Source: Isochrysis galbana (lineage: Eukaryota; Haptophyta; Isochrysidales; Isochrysidaceae). From it: a DNA stretch of 64,000 nt. The notes under the pieces were generated by a model that did not search any database, was not told where the DNA came from, and saw only the letters and a list, made by a program, of their open reading frames with translations. A program made the translations under genes and the position numbers. Shown piece by piece: positions 32,196-41,420 of the stretch (the stretch's first letter is position 1; every line of letters starts with the position of its first letter). The stretch covers positions 1,177,582 to 1,241,581 of the forward strand of contig CM030941.1 of assembly GCA_018136815.1 (NCBI GenBank), written 5' to 3'.

Positions 32196-32218
32196 GCCGA
32201 CAGCAGCTTGCCTACGCC

Positions 32219-32627
32219 ATGGTGTGTGCACCCACCCCGCCACCCATCCCTCTCGCCCCCTCACCCCACCCCTGAGCCGGGGCGCTGGGGCGCGCGGGAG
32301 GGTGAACACGACGATCTCCTCCTGTGCCATGCCGGAGACCTTCTTTCATCGTGGTTCTCCTCCAACATCGACTCCCACTCACCAAGCGCTCCCCCACGCC
32401 CTCTCCTTGCACTTCCGTAGACTGCAATTGTCACAGGCACAGCCATCTTCGGCGGAATTGGAGCGGTTGCTCTTGTTGGCTCGCTGTTCTCGCCGGCCCT
32501 CTCCAAGGACCGCAGCTTGACTAACCTTCTTATCATCACTGCCACCATTTGCTGCTGGCTGATGTGGCTGATCACATACATGATGCAGCTTAATCCGCTG
32601 GTGAAGCCTATTCCCATGAAGGAGTAA
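32219..32627 (+). CDS. ATP6V0E: V-type ATPase V0 subunit e
   Basis: Exon 1 is only the start codon (32219-32221) before a GT donor; exon 2 is 32421-32627 after a TTCCGTAG acceptor. Joined: 70 residues starting MTAIVTGTAIFGGIGAVALV, with a second helix NLLIITATICCWLMWLITYM and the tail QLNPLVKPIPMKE. The family pattern (ATxCCW..W....AQ.NPL) is clear: this is the small hydrophobic e subunit (Vma9) of the vacuolar proton pump, two membrane helices, ~70-80 residues. Placing the start codon alone in exon 1 is inferred from the exact fit of length; an alternative short exon 1 (MPETFFHRG at 32330) is less convincing. It shares the V0 complex with the subunit c gene at 16.9 kb. Confidence 0.8.
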
Positions 32628-33540
32628 AGCTACCGTAAGATGAGGTGGGCCTTCACGGCAGGATGCACCCGTCGTGCGATCGCTAACGCTTAGGAGGAGG
32701 GGACAGCGCCTCGTTTGGCCGCCCACTTAGATGCTCGAATGAACATCTTAAAAACAAGTCATTGTCATGCAAGAGGAAGAGGATTGCACAAACTCTGATG
32801 CACGTGCTTGAGGACGATTGGCTCAGATGCGCAGCTTTTCGCGGGCAGCATGCGGTCACACAAATGTACATGACTCCGAGTCGCAAATCGAATGTTGCCG
32901 ACGTATGTAGCTCTTGAGCGCTGTGGGCGCACTTGGGTTCACATGTGTTGTGCTTGGTTTGTCGATTGGCTTTTGGAGAAGAGAGTTGGTCTCCAACACA
33001 TTGATGTAGCCAGCCACCCTTGTTGCTCCGGTGCATGCCTCTCGCTGTTGGCGAGTGTCACTACTGCGAACCGGCTGCCTTCCCTGTAGATCGGAGAAGT
33101 GCCGGGGCTGGTCTTGGTGGCAGTGGGAAGCACACAACATCTTGGCATGTTTTACATCAATTGACTAGCTTCTCATTCCAAGCTGATTGATGTTGCGTTC
33201 GGGGGTTTCGTTTCATGAGAGCACCCTCCTATCCTTGCCTCTCAAGCGTCGAGATGCTGAAGAGTGAAATCGTGCTGGGATCACATGGGGTGTATCCAAA
33301 TGCCATCATTCTCATTGCTGCCATTTCTCGTGCATGGACAGGTGCCCCATATTGTACGTTGTGTTTGTTCACAATTTGTTCGTTTGCTTTTCGCGTTTCC
33401 ATTTGCTTTGAGTGTGATATGAGAAAAAAACTCATTGATTTTCTCGCCACACACGCGGCCCTGCGTTCTACGTTGCATAGCCACGCCCTGTTCCTCTCCC
33501 TGCTTACTATACTTACATCTTACATCCCACCTGTTGCAGA
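32628..33540. other. Intergenic, nothing recognised
   Basis: Several overlapping short ORFs without family signal. No repeats of note. Confidence 0.4.
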
Positions 33541-33544
33541 ACTC

Positions 33545-33800
33545 TTTACTCTTGGGATGGCCAGTGGGCGCGGGTCGCGAGCCGCACTCCCAGGCCTGCT
33601 TGGGCCTGCTCTCATACTGACTCCCCCCCCCCCCCCCCCATCCCTGGTCGCCAGGCAGACAGGGGCCTCTTGACGGCACCCAGGGCTTGCGAGGCGAGCG
33701 AGGGACGAGGCAGGAGGGGCCAGGGGCAGAGACCCTGCCTCCAGTGCCCCCTGAGCTAACCTTGCTGGCTCTCTGGGTGCCCCCAAAGGACCTCTGAGAG
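33545..33800 (+). repeat. SINE-like repeat relative, diverged
   Basis: A C run then ATCCCTGGTCGCCAGGCAGA, CGAGCGAGGGACGAGGCAGG, AGGGGCCAGGGGC and CCCCCTGAGCT match the body of the family at 18740-18900. Both ends are missing. Confidence 0.5.
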
Positions 33801-33949
33801 TAGGCCGTGGCGCGCCTATCACAGGGTGCCGTCATCTGCCAACACAATCCATGGTGCCGTCATCGGTAGAGCTGCCTAACGTTTACTTTGGGACCCAACG
33901 TTCAATTAGCGTTCGACTAAAAACTCAAACATTGTTCATGTTCACTTGT

Positions 33950-34350
33950 GTTCAAGGCCAATCCTCGACGTTGTTCTTGTTCAGTGGTCTCCTCACCTGT
34001 TCCTGTTGTTCAGGCGGAGGCTCTTTGGCGGCCCATGGCTACGTTTGGGGCGGTTGTTGGCCGTCTTGACTGCCTGTGGCGTGTCACGGATGCCCACCCT
34101 CGCCTAGGTGTCGACACTGCTGCTGGTCCCGTTGTCGCCCAGGCGGTTGGGATTGCTTTGGTGTACCTTCTTGTCGGCGACACTTGGGAATGCTATGAAA
34201 TTCCAAACGTTCTTGTCTTGGCTGAGTGCAGTACTGTACTGTATTCTACGCGGGTTATGCGAGACCTATTTGGTTTTCGCCATGACCTCGATGCCGGCTA
34301 CATCCATGTTCCTGGCGCTCATCCCATACGTGTCCGCGATCTGCGATGAC
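33950..34350 (+). mobile_element. Possible fossil of a Copia-type LTR retroelement
   Basis: The stretch WECYEIPNVLVLAECSTVLY, STRVMRDLFGFRHDLD resembles the segment after the protease in Copia-like polyproteins, where a 'L.nVLyVP...NLLS...L' motif is typical. Broken and short, without visible LTRs. It sits between a SINE-like relative and an hAT fragment. Weak call. Confidence 0.3.
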
Positions 34351-34496
34351 TCGGCCGCATTTCGCATCCCAGTGCGATTCGTGGCACCCTCTGACACCCG
34401 TCCTCACTCTGTCCGCTGCCCACCTCGCCCCTCCGCTGCCTGCAGGAGAGGCAGAGCGCACGCGCGCGCAATCACGCGCGGATTCAGTCCCTGTGT

Positions 34497-34823
34497 GTGA
34501 TGAATTCATTTGCGCACATCCCACATTTAGCTGCTAAGATGGAAAGGGAGCTGCCTGTGTATAAGGCAGCCGCAAGAGGCTTTGTTGTTGATCGTGGTGA
34601 TGCCCCGGACTTCTCAAGGACAGTGCTCAAATGGTGGGCATGCAATGCCTCCAGAATTCCAAGCTGGGCACATGCCGCTCGTATTGCGTTTTCATTGACA
34701 CCCTCATCTGCTTCATGTGAGCGTGTGTTCTCGTTGCTGAAGTGCATGTTTGGGCATCTCCAGACATCTGGCCTCATGGACCAAGTGCAAGCGGCTCTCC
34801 TCTTGAGGCTTGAGGTACAATGA
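34497..34823 (+). mobile_element. hAT transposase C-terminal fragment
   Basis: 108 open residues with LKWWACNASRIPSWAHAARI, AFSLTPSSASCERVFSLLKC and LMDQVQAALLLRLE: the hAT dimerisation domain, alignable to 1534-2169 along its whole length. The frame is intact, but the upstream transposase is absent. Confidence 0.75.
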
Positions 34824-36419
34824 CCGTGACGTGGCGTGACGTGCTAAGGTTTATGATTCGTTTACTATTGCTTGTTGCTTGTGCTTGTACACAGACATGA
34901 TCCATGGCATTCACACTTTGCTCTATACCTCTATTTGCATGCACATACATACATACTGCATGCTGCATCGAATATAGCATATAGCGCGATACGACGCAAG
35001 GTACGGCTAAAAAATACCCATAAGGGGGACGCGTGCAAATTTGACAATTTGACACTTTTTGCCGCAAAACTTTTGCAAAACTTTTGCGCAAAACTTTGGG
35101 GGTTCGGGCACAAAACCTTTACCAGGCCCTAGCGATAGAGCCTTCTCTCTCTGGTAGGTCGGTGAGAGGCGAAGGGAGGGGGGGGGGGGAGGGGGGGGGA
35201 GGGGGGGGGGAGGGGGGAGATAGGCGAGACAGCCCATCTGTGTACGTTAGTGTGATCGCCATATACTGTAAGAATTCCCCGGTCCCAGGGGGTGCCCTCA
35301 GGGTTAGGGGTGGGGAGGGGAAAAATCGACTTTTCAGAATTGGGCCCAATTGGCCTTATGATGGCATGGGACACTTTGTTGTGATGGTAGGAATGCACCT
35401 TCCAAGTCTCAGCTTCTAGTTCTTTCGCGCGCGCGCGCTCTGACGGGCGAAAAATCTCATTTTTTGGTCGGGTGCAATCGACGGGCCCGCTCAGTTGAGC
35501 GTTGCCACTTTGGCGATCGCTTGAAAGCCGCTCATGGTCGCCAACCGGCGTTTTTTTTGCTGGTTGGGTACCGGTGGTTATGGTCGGGTTGAGACACGAG
35601 CTAGCTGCCCATAATTTGAACGTATATCTACATTCTTTTACATACCCCCAACGCAATACACACAGACACACGTTGGGCCGTCGGACCAGCAGTACAAAAA
35701 TGAGTCGCCGGGACATCACACCGCCAATCAACCGCCGATACCGGTGAATTCAGCCCCAAATACATGTACAAAACAAGGCAGCGTCCAGCCTGTGCCATAT
35801 CTCGACGAATAACGCGCGCCACGGCCTGAATTTTGCAGGCGCTGTGGGCACGCGTGAGCGCCAAAGAGCCAACCCCGCAGGGAGGCCATTGGCGATCGCG
35901 CATGCTGAATATCGAGGGCTGGGAGCACTTTACCAACCAAAACACGATCGACCACGCGCGATCTACCCCCTCCAAGCGCGCCCGTACCCCCCACCAGCAC
36001 TGGCCGCCTTCACATCGCAAGCCCCAACAGAGCGCTTGGCACTCTGGGATCCCTGCGCGGTCGCGAGCGCGGCCGACGCCGTCGAGATCGACGCAGATGC
36101 TTCTGGGGGAGCTGTGCCCCTCCAGGAATGCCCATCCGACCACCGATGGGAGGCCTCCCTGTCGAGTGCGGGCTAGAATGAGAGGGGCGAACCCTCTACT
36201 TGGCCCATTCCGTAGAGCTGAGCCGAACGGCGACAGTCTTTCTGAGCGCCTTTCGAAACGGGCAGTCCGAGAATCCGTACGTGAATGTCGTGCTCTTTAC
36301 GTAAGAGTAGTGATATATTTTTTTCTCCTTACTATCGTTAAAAATATTTTGTTTTTGCTCTTTTTCGTTCAATTTAGGCACTTAATCGGGTAGCTATGGG
36401 CAAACTTACACAATGAGAG
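34824..36419. other. Intergenic with G-rich tract
   Basis: 35175-35220 is a GGGGGGAGGG tract. 35050-35090 has CAAAACTTTTGCAAAACTTT repeats like those near 2750. 35840-36175 is open on the plus strand and GC-rich but has no recognisable domain; I do not call a gene. Confidence 0.4.
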
Positions 36420-38252
36420 TCATTCCGCGTTGGCTACCGAGGGCTGCATCCCACGCTTCACTAGCTCCGCAGGACTAAACCGCCACCCCATGTGCTTATT
36501 GCGGTTCCAATTACCCTCCGTCAAGACAGACCACGAAAACGTTTCTTCCTCTTCGAAGTCCGCATCGGCTGGCCAACGGATGCGCACCGCTCCTGCTTGT
36601 AGGATCTTCTGGCAACGCGGGCTCTCTTTATCTGAGGTGCCGTTGGCGATCTGCACGACCTCACCCGCGCACCAAATGAGCATCGCCTTCCGCTTCCCCG
36701 TCTTCTCGTCCAAAGTCCAGTAACGCCAATTGATCTCGATCTCCGCCCCGACAAACTCGTCGTTCAGCTTGGGCGGCTTAGCAGGTTGCCGGTCACTGGT
36801 AATATCGAGTTCGCCCTCGATCTCTAGCTCCTCGCGTTTACGCTCAGCCAACTTCAGAAGCTGCTCGGGATCGAGATCTTTGGTTGTCATCGACGTACTC
36901 GCAGCTTGCACCGTTGGCGTGCCCAACTCTTTGAAAGTCTTGCGCTTCATCACGGGCACCGCCGCCCTCCTCGGGAGATTGCCGGTGCGCCGGCGCTGAT
37001 TTTCTTCGGTGAGCATCTCCTTCAGCATCTCCGATAGGCTCGCCACCGTGCCGACGGTCGCATCGCTGCTTGACGACCATTGAAGCTTGAAGTGCACAAA
37101 CCCGAGGCCGATCACGCGCATCTCGAGTTGCTCGCGGAGCCAATCGAGCTGCTGCTGCGTCGGGTCTGCCGATCGCCCGCCAGGGTGTGCTCCGCAAGTT
37201 TTCGCATCCTTGGCCATTTTAGCGAGGGAAGATCTCATTTCGGTGACAGTGTTGACACCGCAAGTCTCCCAGCGTTGGTACAAGGAGAGGGCGATGGCGT
37301 AGCGCTCCACCAGGGCTTTGAGCTCGTTCTCGGAGTTGGTGCGGCGCTTCATGGCGATGTATTTGTCCAGCTCGGCGTGGTCAGCCTTGTCGATTGCTCG
37401 CTCATCCCGTACCTACTTAGCCAAATAGGGATGTCTATGAGCTCTTAAGAGTGAACTGCGACTTCCCAATCAAATAAAAGTAATACTACTATATAGAGGG
37501 AGGGCTAGTGGCTAGTGGAGGCTAGTGGGCTTTACCGTTAGACGAGCTAGCTCAAAAAGGGCGTCCTGCTCCTTTGGTGGTAGAGAGTCGTACACGCCGC
37601 CCGTGACGAAGCTCTTTGCCCTTATGCTCTGCGCCACTGCTGATGCCGCCTCCATCGAGATGCCCTTATTTTGTTGAAGTACGCGGTCGTACGTTCCAAA
37701 GACCGACTCAGCTAGGCGGTCGTTCGTAGCGTCGAGCCCGATCGTGTCCAAGTGTCGACTCGACGTCCGATCAGCGCTCATCTCGCCGTCGAGCGCTGTG
37801 AGCTTGTTGGCGATGGCAAGCTTTGGGTTGGCCATTTTCCGTAGGGCTGTGGCGCACTGCACCTGCAGGTATTCAATAGTCTTCTCCCTCGTGGCGATGT
37901 TGGTCGGGTCGGTAGGGTTGAGCAACTCCTGGCGCACGCGCTGGAAGATGCGGTGTTTTGTTGTGCCATCGGGCGCGAGGACGGTTTGCTCCTCGAAGGT
38001 GAAACGTCGCCACGCCGCGAACTTTGGCTGTTCGTCTGCGATCGATTTGAATACATCTAGCGTCGGATCCAGAAGAACGCTGCCATCGTCCGCCGCCTTC
38101 GTAAAAGCCTCGTAGACGAGGTCGAAGGCGCGGCTCATATCGAGAGGCGACCACTGATGGAGCTCGTACGACTTGCCCGAAAGCCAGCGCAAGGGCCGCG
38201 AGATTACCAGGTCGATGATGGCGTTCGCTCGTATCATGGCGATATACTCCAT
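36420..38252 (-). CDS. Unknown two-exon protein of a probable multicopy family
   Basis: Frames 37536-38252 and 36420-37410 join through an ACG|GTAAAG donor and an AAGTAG acceptor in phase 0 (ELARLT|VRDERAIDKADH), giving ~570 residues. The first part has SRPLRWLSGKSYELHQWSPL, LDPTLDVFKSIADEQPKF and NDRLAESVFGTYDRVLQQNK; the second ends with a Trp-rich module (EIEINWRYWTLDEKTGKRKA, WCAGEVVQIANGTSDKES, GAVRIRWPADADFEEEETFS, NKHMGWRFS). I have the impression that such proteins occur in many copies in algal genomes, which would fit a DNA transposon or an expanded family, but I cannot name the domain or point to catalytic residues. The frame stays open 5' of 38252 to about 38330 (LHSLVFTADHSN), so the start is probably further upstream. 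Confidence 0.5.
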
Positions 38253-38311
38253 GGCGGTAAGCGTTATGTACAGAAAGTCTTCTAGGATGTTAGAGTGGTC
38301 GGCGGTGAATA

Positions 38312-39217
38312 CTAGCGAGTGTAGGTCGGCTCGGTTGCACGAGCTACGACCTCATGCCGCAGCCGTGGACCATGCTCTCGCAGAAATGCCGCAATAGTCG
38401 GTATGGCCGCGACGTGCCTCCCTGATGCGCTGCCGTGCCCATCGCGCTTCCGGCCGCTGAGCGTGCGCGTCTTCTTCGGCTTAGTGATGGACCTCAGATA
38501 AAAATCGATCTCTGCCGACGCGACCTGCCGCTGCTTACCTAGCCCCCTCCAGTCCGAGAGCACAATCGCAGCCGTCTCGACGATGCCGGATTTGCTGCCC
38601 ATACGCACTGCCACTGCGTCCGCCAATGGCTGCAGGACAGGCCCATTGCTGAGCCACGTCTTGTTGCCTGTAGGTGGTGCCCACACCTCACCGGCGAGGC
38701 GCATTCTGCCAAAGCGATCGGCGTCCGACTCGGCTGCAAGCACCCATGCTTGCACTCGCCTGATGTCGGCGTCGAGATGCGCCGTGAGCAGCAGCGCGAG
38801 GAGGAGCACCTCGTGCGATGTCGCGTCCGCTGCTCCAGGCGCGTAGAATTTTCCACGATCTACGATGCCAGCATCGCCGTCATTGCATATCTCCATGGTG
38901 TCGAAGAGACCCGGTTCGTTGTCACGCGAAGCCTCGCTCTGCGTAGCAACAAATGCCTCAAAAAGATTCCGTTGCTCTGGGGTGAAAGATTCTGTGAGTC
39001 GTAAACATTGCTCGAGCGCCTGGACCGAGCACAGGTTGAATACTGCGCGGTTTGCACTTGCGTGGGTGAGGGGGCGCTCCACCTTGCATGCATCGGGTTC
39101 GGAGCGAGCGGCTGGGGTGATTGCGAGGCAGGGCAGCTCCGCATAAGTGCTTTCGCGCTCTTGATGCGCGTCGGAGCGCGTCGGGTCGCCGTTCATCATG
39201 TCACTGGGCAGGGGCAT
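38312..39217 (-). CDS. Probable 5' part of the same unknown gene
   Basis: The ATG at 39217 (MPLPSDMMNG) gives ~301 residues. Helical, no known motif: ALEQCLRLTESFTPEQRNLF, EVLLLALLLTAHLDADIRRV, GIVETAAIVLSDWRGLGKQR, and a basic patch TKPKKTRTLSGRKRDGHG. It runs straight into the frame of the 36420-38252 gene on the same strand, so both are likely one gene; how they connect (intron or otherwise) is not settled from the sequence. Confidence 0.45.
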   Translation of the reverse strand: MPLPSDMMNGDPTRSDAHQERESTYAELPCLAITPAARSEPDACKVERPLTHASANRAVFNLCSVQALEQCLRLTESFTPEQRNLFEAFVATQSEASRDNEPGLFDTMEICNDGDAGIVDRGKFYAPGAADATSHEVLLLALLLTAHLDADIRRVQAWVLAAESDADRFGRMRLAGEVWAPPTGNKTWLSNGPVLQPLADAVAVRMGSKSGIVETAAIVLSDWRGLGKQRQVASAEIDFYLRSITKPKKTRTLSGRKRDGHGSASGRHVAAIPTIAAFLREHGPRLRHEVVARATEPTYTR

Positions 39218-39599
39218 GAGGTGTGGGTGAGGTGGGGGCAGCGACCAGGATGCTGGCAGGTGAAAAAGGAATAACGGACTCTGAGGATGGCGGGAACGTC
39301 GAGGGACCGGTGAGAGGGCCGCTAGGACCGTCTCAACCGATTCCCTCTCGTGCGGAGGGGCGGACCGCCGCCACACTCCTTCTGGAGTGCGGCGAAGGTC
39401 TGCCTGTTAGGGTGGGCCGGGGACGTCATCGCTCCCCCCCCCCGCGACGGAAAGGACGGAAAAGGGCGGGGGGAATTCGCCCAGTTTCTCAAGAAAAAAA
39501 ACAGCCCGAAGAAGCGACTCGCGGTTTTTTTTTGTCTTCCCCTCCCCACCCCTATCAGGGTTCCCGCCCGCCCTCCGCGCCCAGAGTTCCCCCGCGGAA

Positions 39600-40060
39600 A
39601 GAGTGAACGCACGGCGTGCACCTTCCTGGAAGTTGCTATGCGCACGCACGGCGCCCCCGCGGGGGGGGGGCCGATGCACATCGCGCCGTGCCCATGCACG
39701 GCGTGCACAGTGTGATTGCAAGTCATCACACGTGCTGCGTAACGAAACATCTCTTATATTGCACGTTTACGTAGTTGTGCGCCTTAGGTGGCACGCAGAG
39801 GGAAAAAGTCGGCATGCGCACGCACGGCGTCTCCGCGGGGGGACCGATGCACATCGCGCCGTGCCCAATGCACGGCGTGCACAATGTGATTGCAAGTCAT
39901 CACAGGTGCTAAGTGGATACTATTCATTAAACTGCATGTTTATGTAGTTGTCGGCCTTAGAGGAAAAGCGTTTGCATGCGCACGCACGGCGTCCCCGCGG
40001 GGGAACATGCACCGCGGGGAAAAGCAGAGAAAAAAGTTGTTATCCCCACGCACGGCTAGC
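39600..40060. repeat. ~170-bp tandem repeat, three copies
   Basis: ATGCGCACGCACGGCG begins at about 39638, 39814 and 39976. Each unit has CGC.GGGGGG.CCGATGCACATCG, CATGCACGGCGTGCACA.TG and TGTGATTGCAAGTCATCACA; the third is shortened. GCACGGCGTGC is palindromic and recurs in every unit. Confidence 0.75.
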
Positions 40061-40459
40061 CCTTATTTAATTTTAAAATACTACATACATAACTGTGGAC
40101 ATTTGATCGCTCAATTCGACTGATGCCCCACAATTGACGGAACGACACCTTGACCTTGAGGGCGCCATCTGTGACATGCGGTGTGGGAGCGAGAGAGTGC
40201 GATATGAAGAAGAAGGAGAGGATTTCCTGGGTGAGTTGCCTCCAGCGTTTTCTTCCATAAACACCCTTGTCTCCATACTCTCACCGACGAGAATTTCGTT
40301 GTAGTGTCGAAAAGTCGCAAGGCACCGCCATAAGAACGACCATAAGATTCATCGTAACAGCACCGTAAGATTGAGGTCTGCATAGAGACAGAGTACGAGA
40401 GTACGAGGTGACTGCCAGCGAAATGGGACCGTCACCCTGACAGCTTACGGGGGGGAATA

Positions 40460-41175
40460 GCGCCTGGGGGCTCGAGGACAGCCCCCCGATAGCTATCGGC
40501 GCCCGTCGTTTTCCCCCTAGATGTTAAACACGGTGGGGCAGGTCTAGAAACACACCAAAAACAGCTGTTTTTGTTTTTGGCTTTTTTGGAAACACGGTGA
40601 AACACAGTACCGAAAACAGCCGGTCATATACATATATAGTGTATTATACATATATATATAATATATATATATATGTATAATATATATATTATAATATATT
40701 ATAATATATATATATATTACAATCAGGTGGCGGGATTGATTATGCTATGGCTATGGCCTCGCTCGCACGCTCACTCACCGCGCGCGCGCAGCGCGCAACC
40801 CTCTGTTCCGGACATGGGGGTCTCCTAGAAACACGGTGAAAAACACTGTTTTTGACTTCCGTAGAAACACACTGTTCCTGTGTTTAACATCTAGGGTTTT
40901 CCCGTTTTCCCCCAATAGCCAATAGCTATTGGCGCCCGTCGTTTTCTCCCCAATAGCTATCGGGGGCCGCCTCTCGCCCCCGATAGCTATTGGGGGCCGA
41001 CCCTAAAACGCGATAGCTCCCCGGGGGAGGTAAAATCTCCCACAATAGCTCTCGGGGGATTTTCTCGGTCCCCCGGTAGCTCTCGGTGGGGCTGTTGGCG
41101 ATCGGGAGAAAATTTCCCCCCGATAGCTCCTGGGGGCCCCCGGTAGCTCCTGGGGGGCGTTGGCTCCTGCGGGGT
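40460..41175. repeat. GATAGCTAT(C/T)GGGGG palindromic repeat array
   Basis: Many variants of CCCCGATAGCTATCGGCG, CCAATAGCTATTGGCGCC, CGCGATAGCTCCCCGGGGG, ATAGCTCTCGGGGG and GGTAGCTCCTGGGGG alternate with CCCGTCGTTTTC. The core GATAGCTATC is a perfect palindrome that decays along the array. An inverted-repeat element (40515-40896) sits inside it. Confidence 0.75.
40515..40896. mobile_element. MITE-like element with 17-bp terminal inverted repeats
   Basis: CCCTAGATGTTAAACAC at 40515-40531 and its exact reverse complement at 40880-40896 bound 382 bases. Outside, TTTTCC occurs on both sides (40509-40514 and 40897-40902), a possible 6-bp target duplication. Inside, both arms carry GAAACAC.GTGAAA-type repeats and AAAACAG.GTTTTT inverted pairs, and the centre is a ~100-base (TA)n stretch. 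No ORF: non-autonomous. The superfamily is not clear. Confidence 0.7.
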
Positions 41176-41420
41176 AACATATATTCTTAGTGGTATACTA
41201 CTAGTAGTATAGTAGCAGTAGCAGAATTTTACAGTAGTTGGCTTCTTTCACAAATAGCGAGTCGTGAGAATTGAGACGAAAAGGGTGGGGCTGAGAAGAA
41301 GGGGCAGTGTAAAATGTATATTAGTCATACTACTCCTACTTATAACTAAACACTTGAAAGATGGTGTTGTGAGAGCGGCCTGCTCGGCGCGGAAGGGGTG
41401 CGGACTCTCTTCCTCGACCC

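Noticed and set aside
35840-36175. Plus-strand open frame with MLNIEGWEHF / ALYQPKHDRP
   Set aside because: Two overlapping frames both open, no homology recognised, and GC-rich composition explains the openness.
39600-40060. CRISPR-like array
   Set aside because: Three ~170-bp units that are similar over their whole length, with no unique spacers; a tandem repeat.
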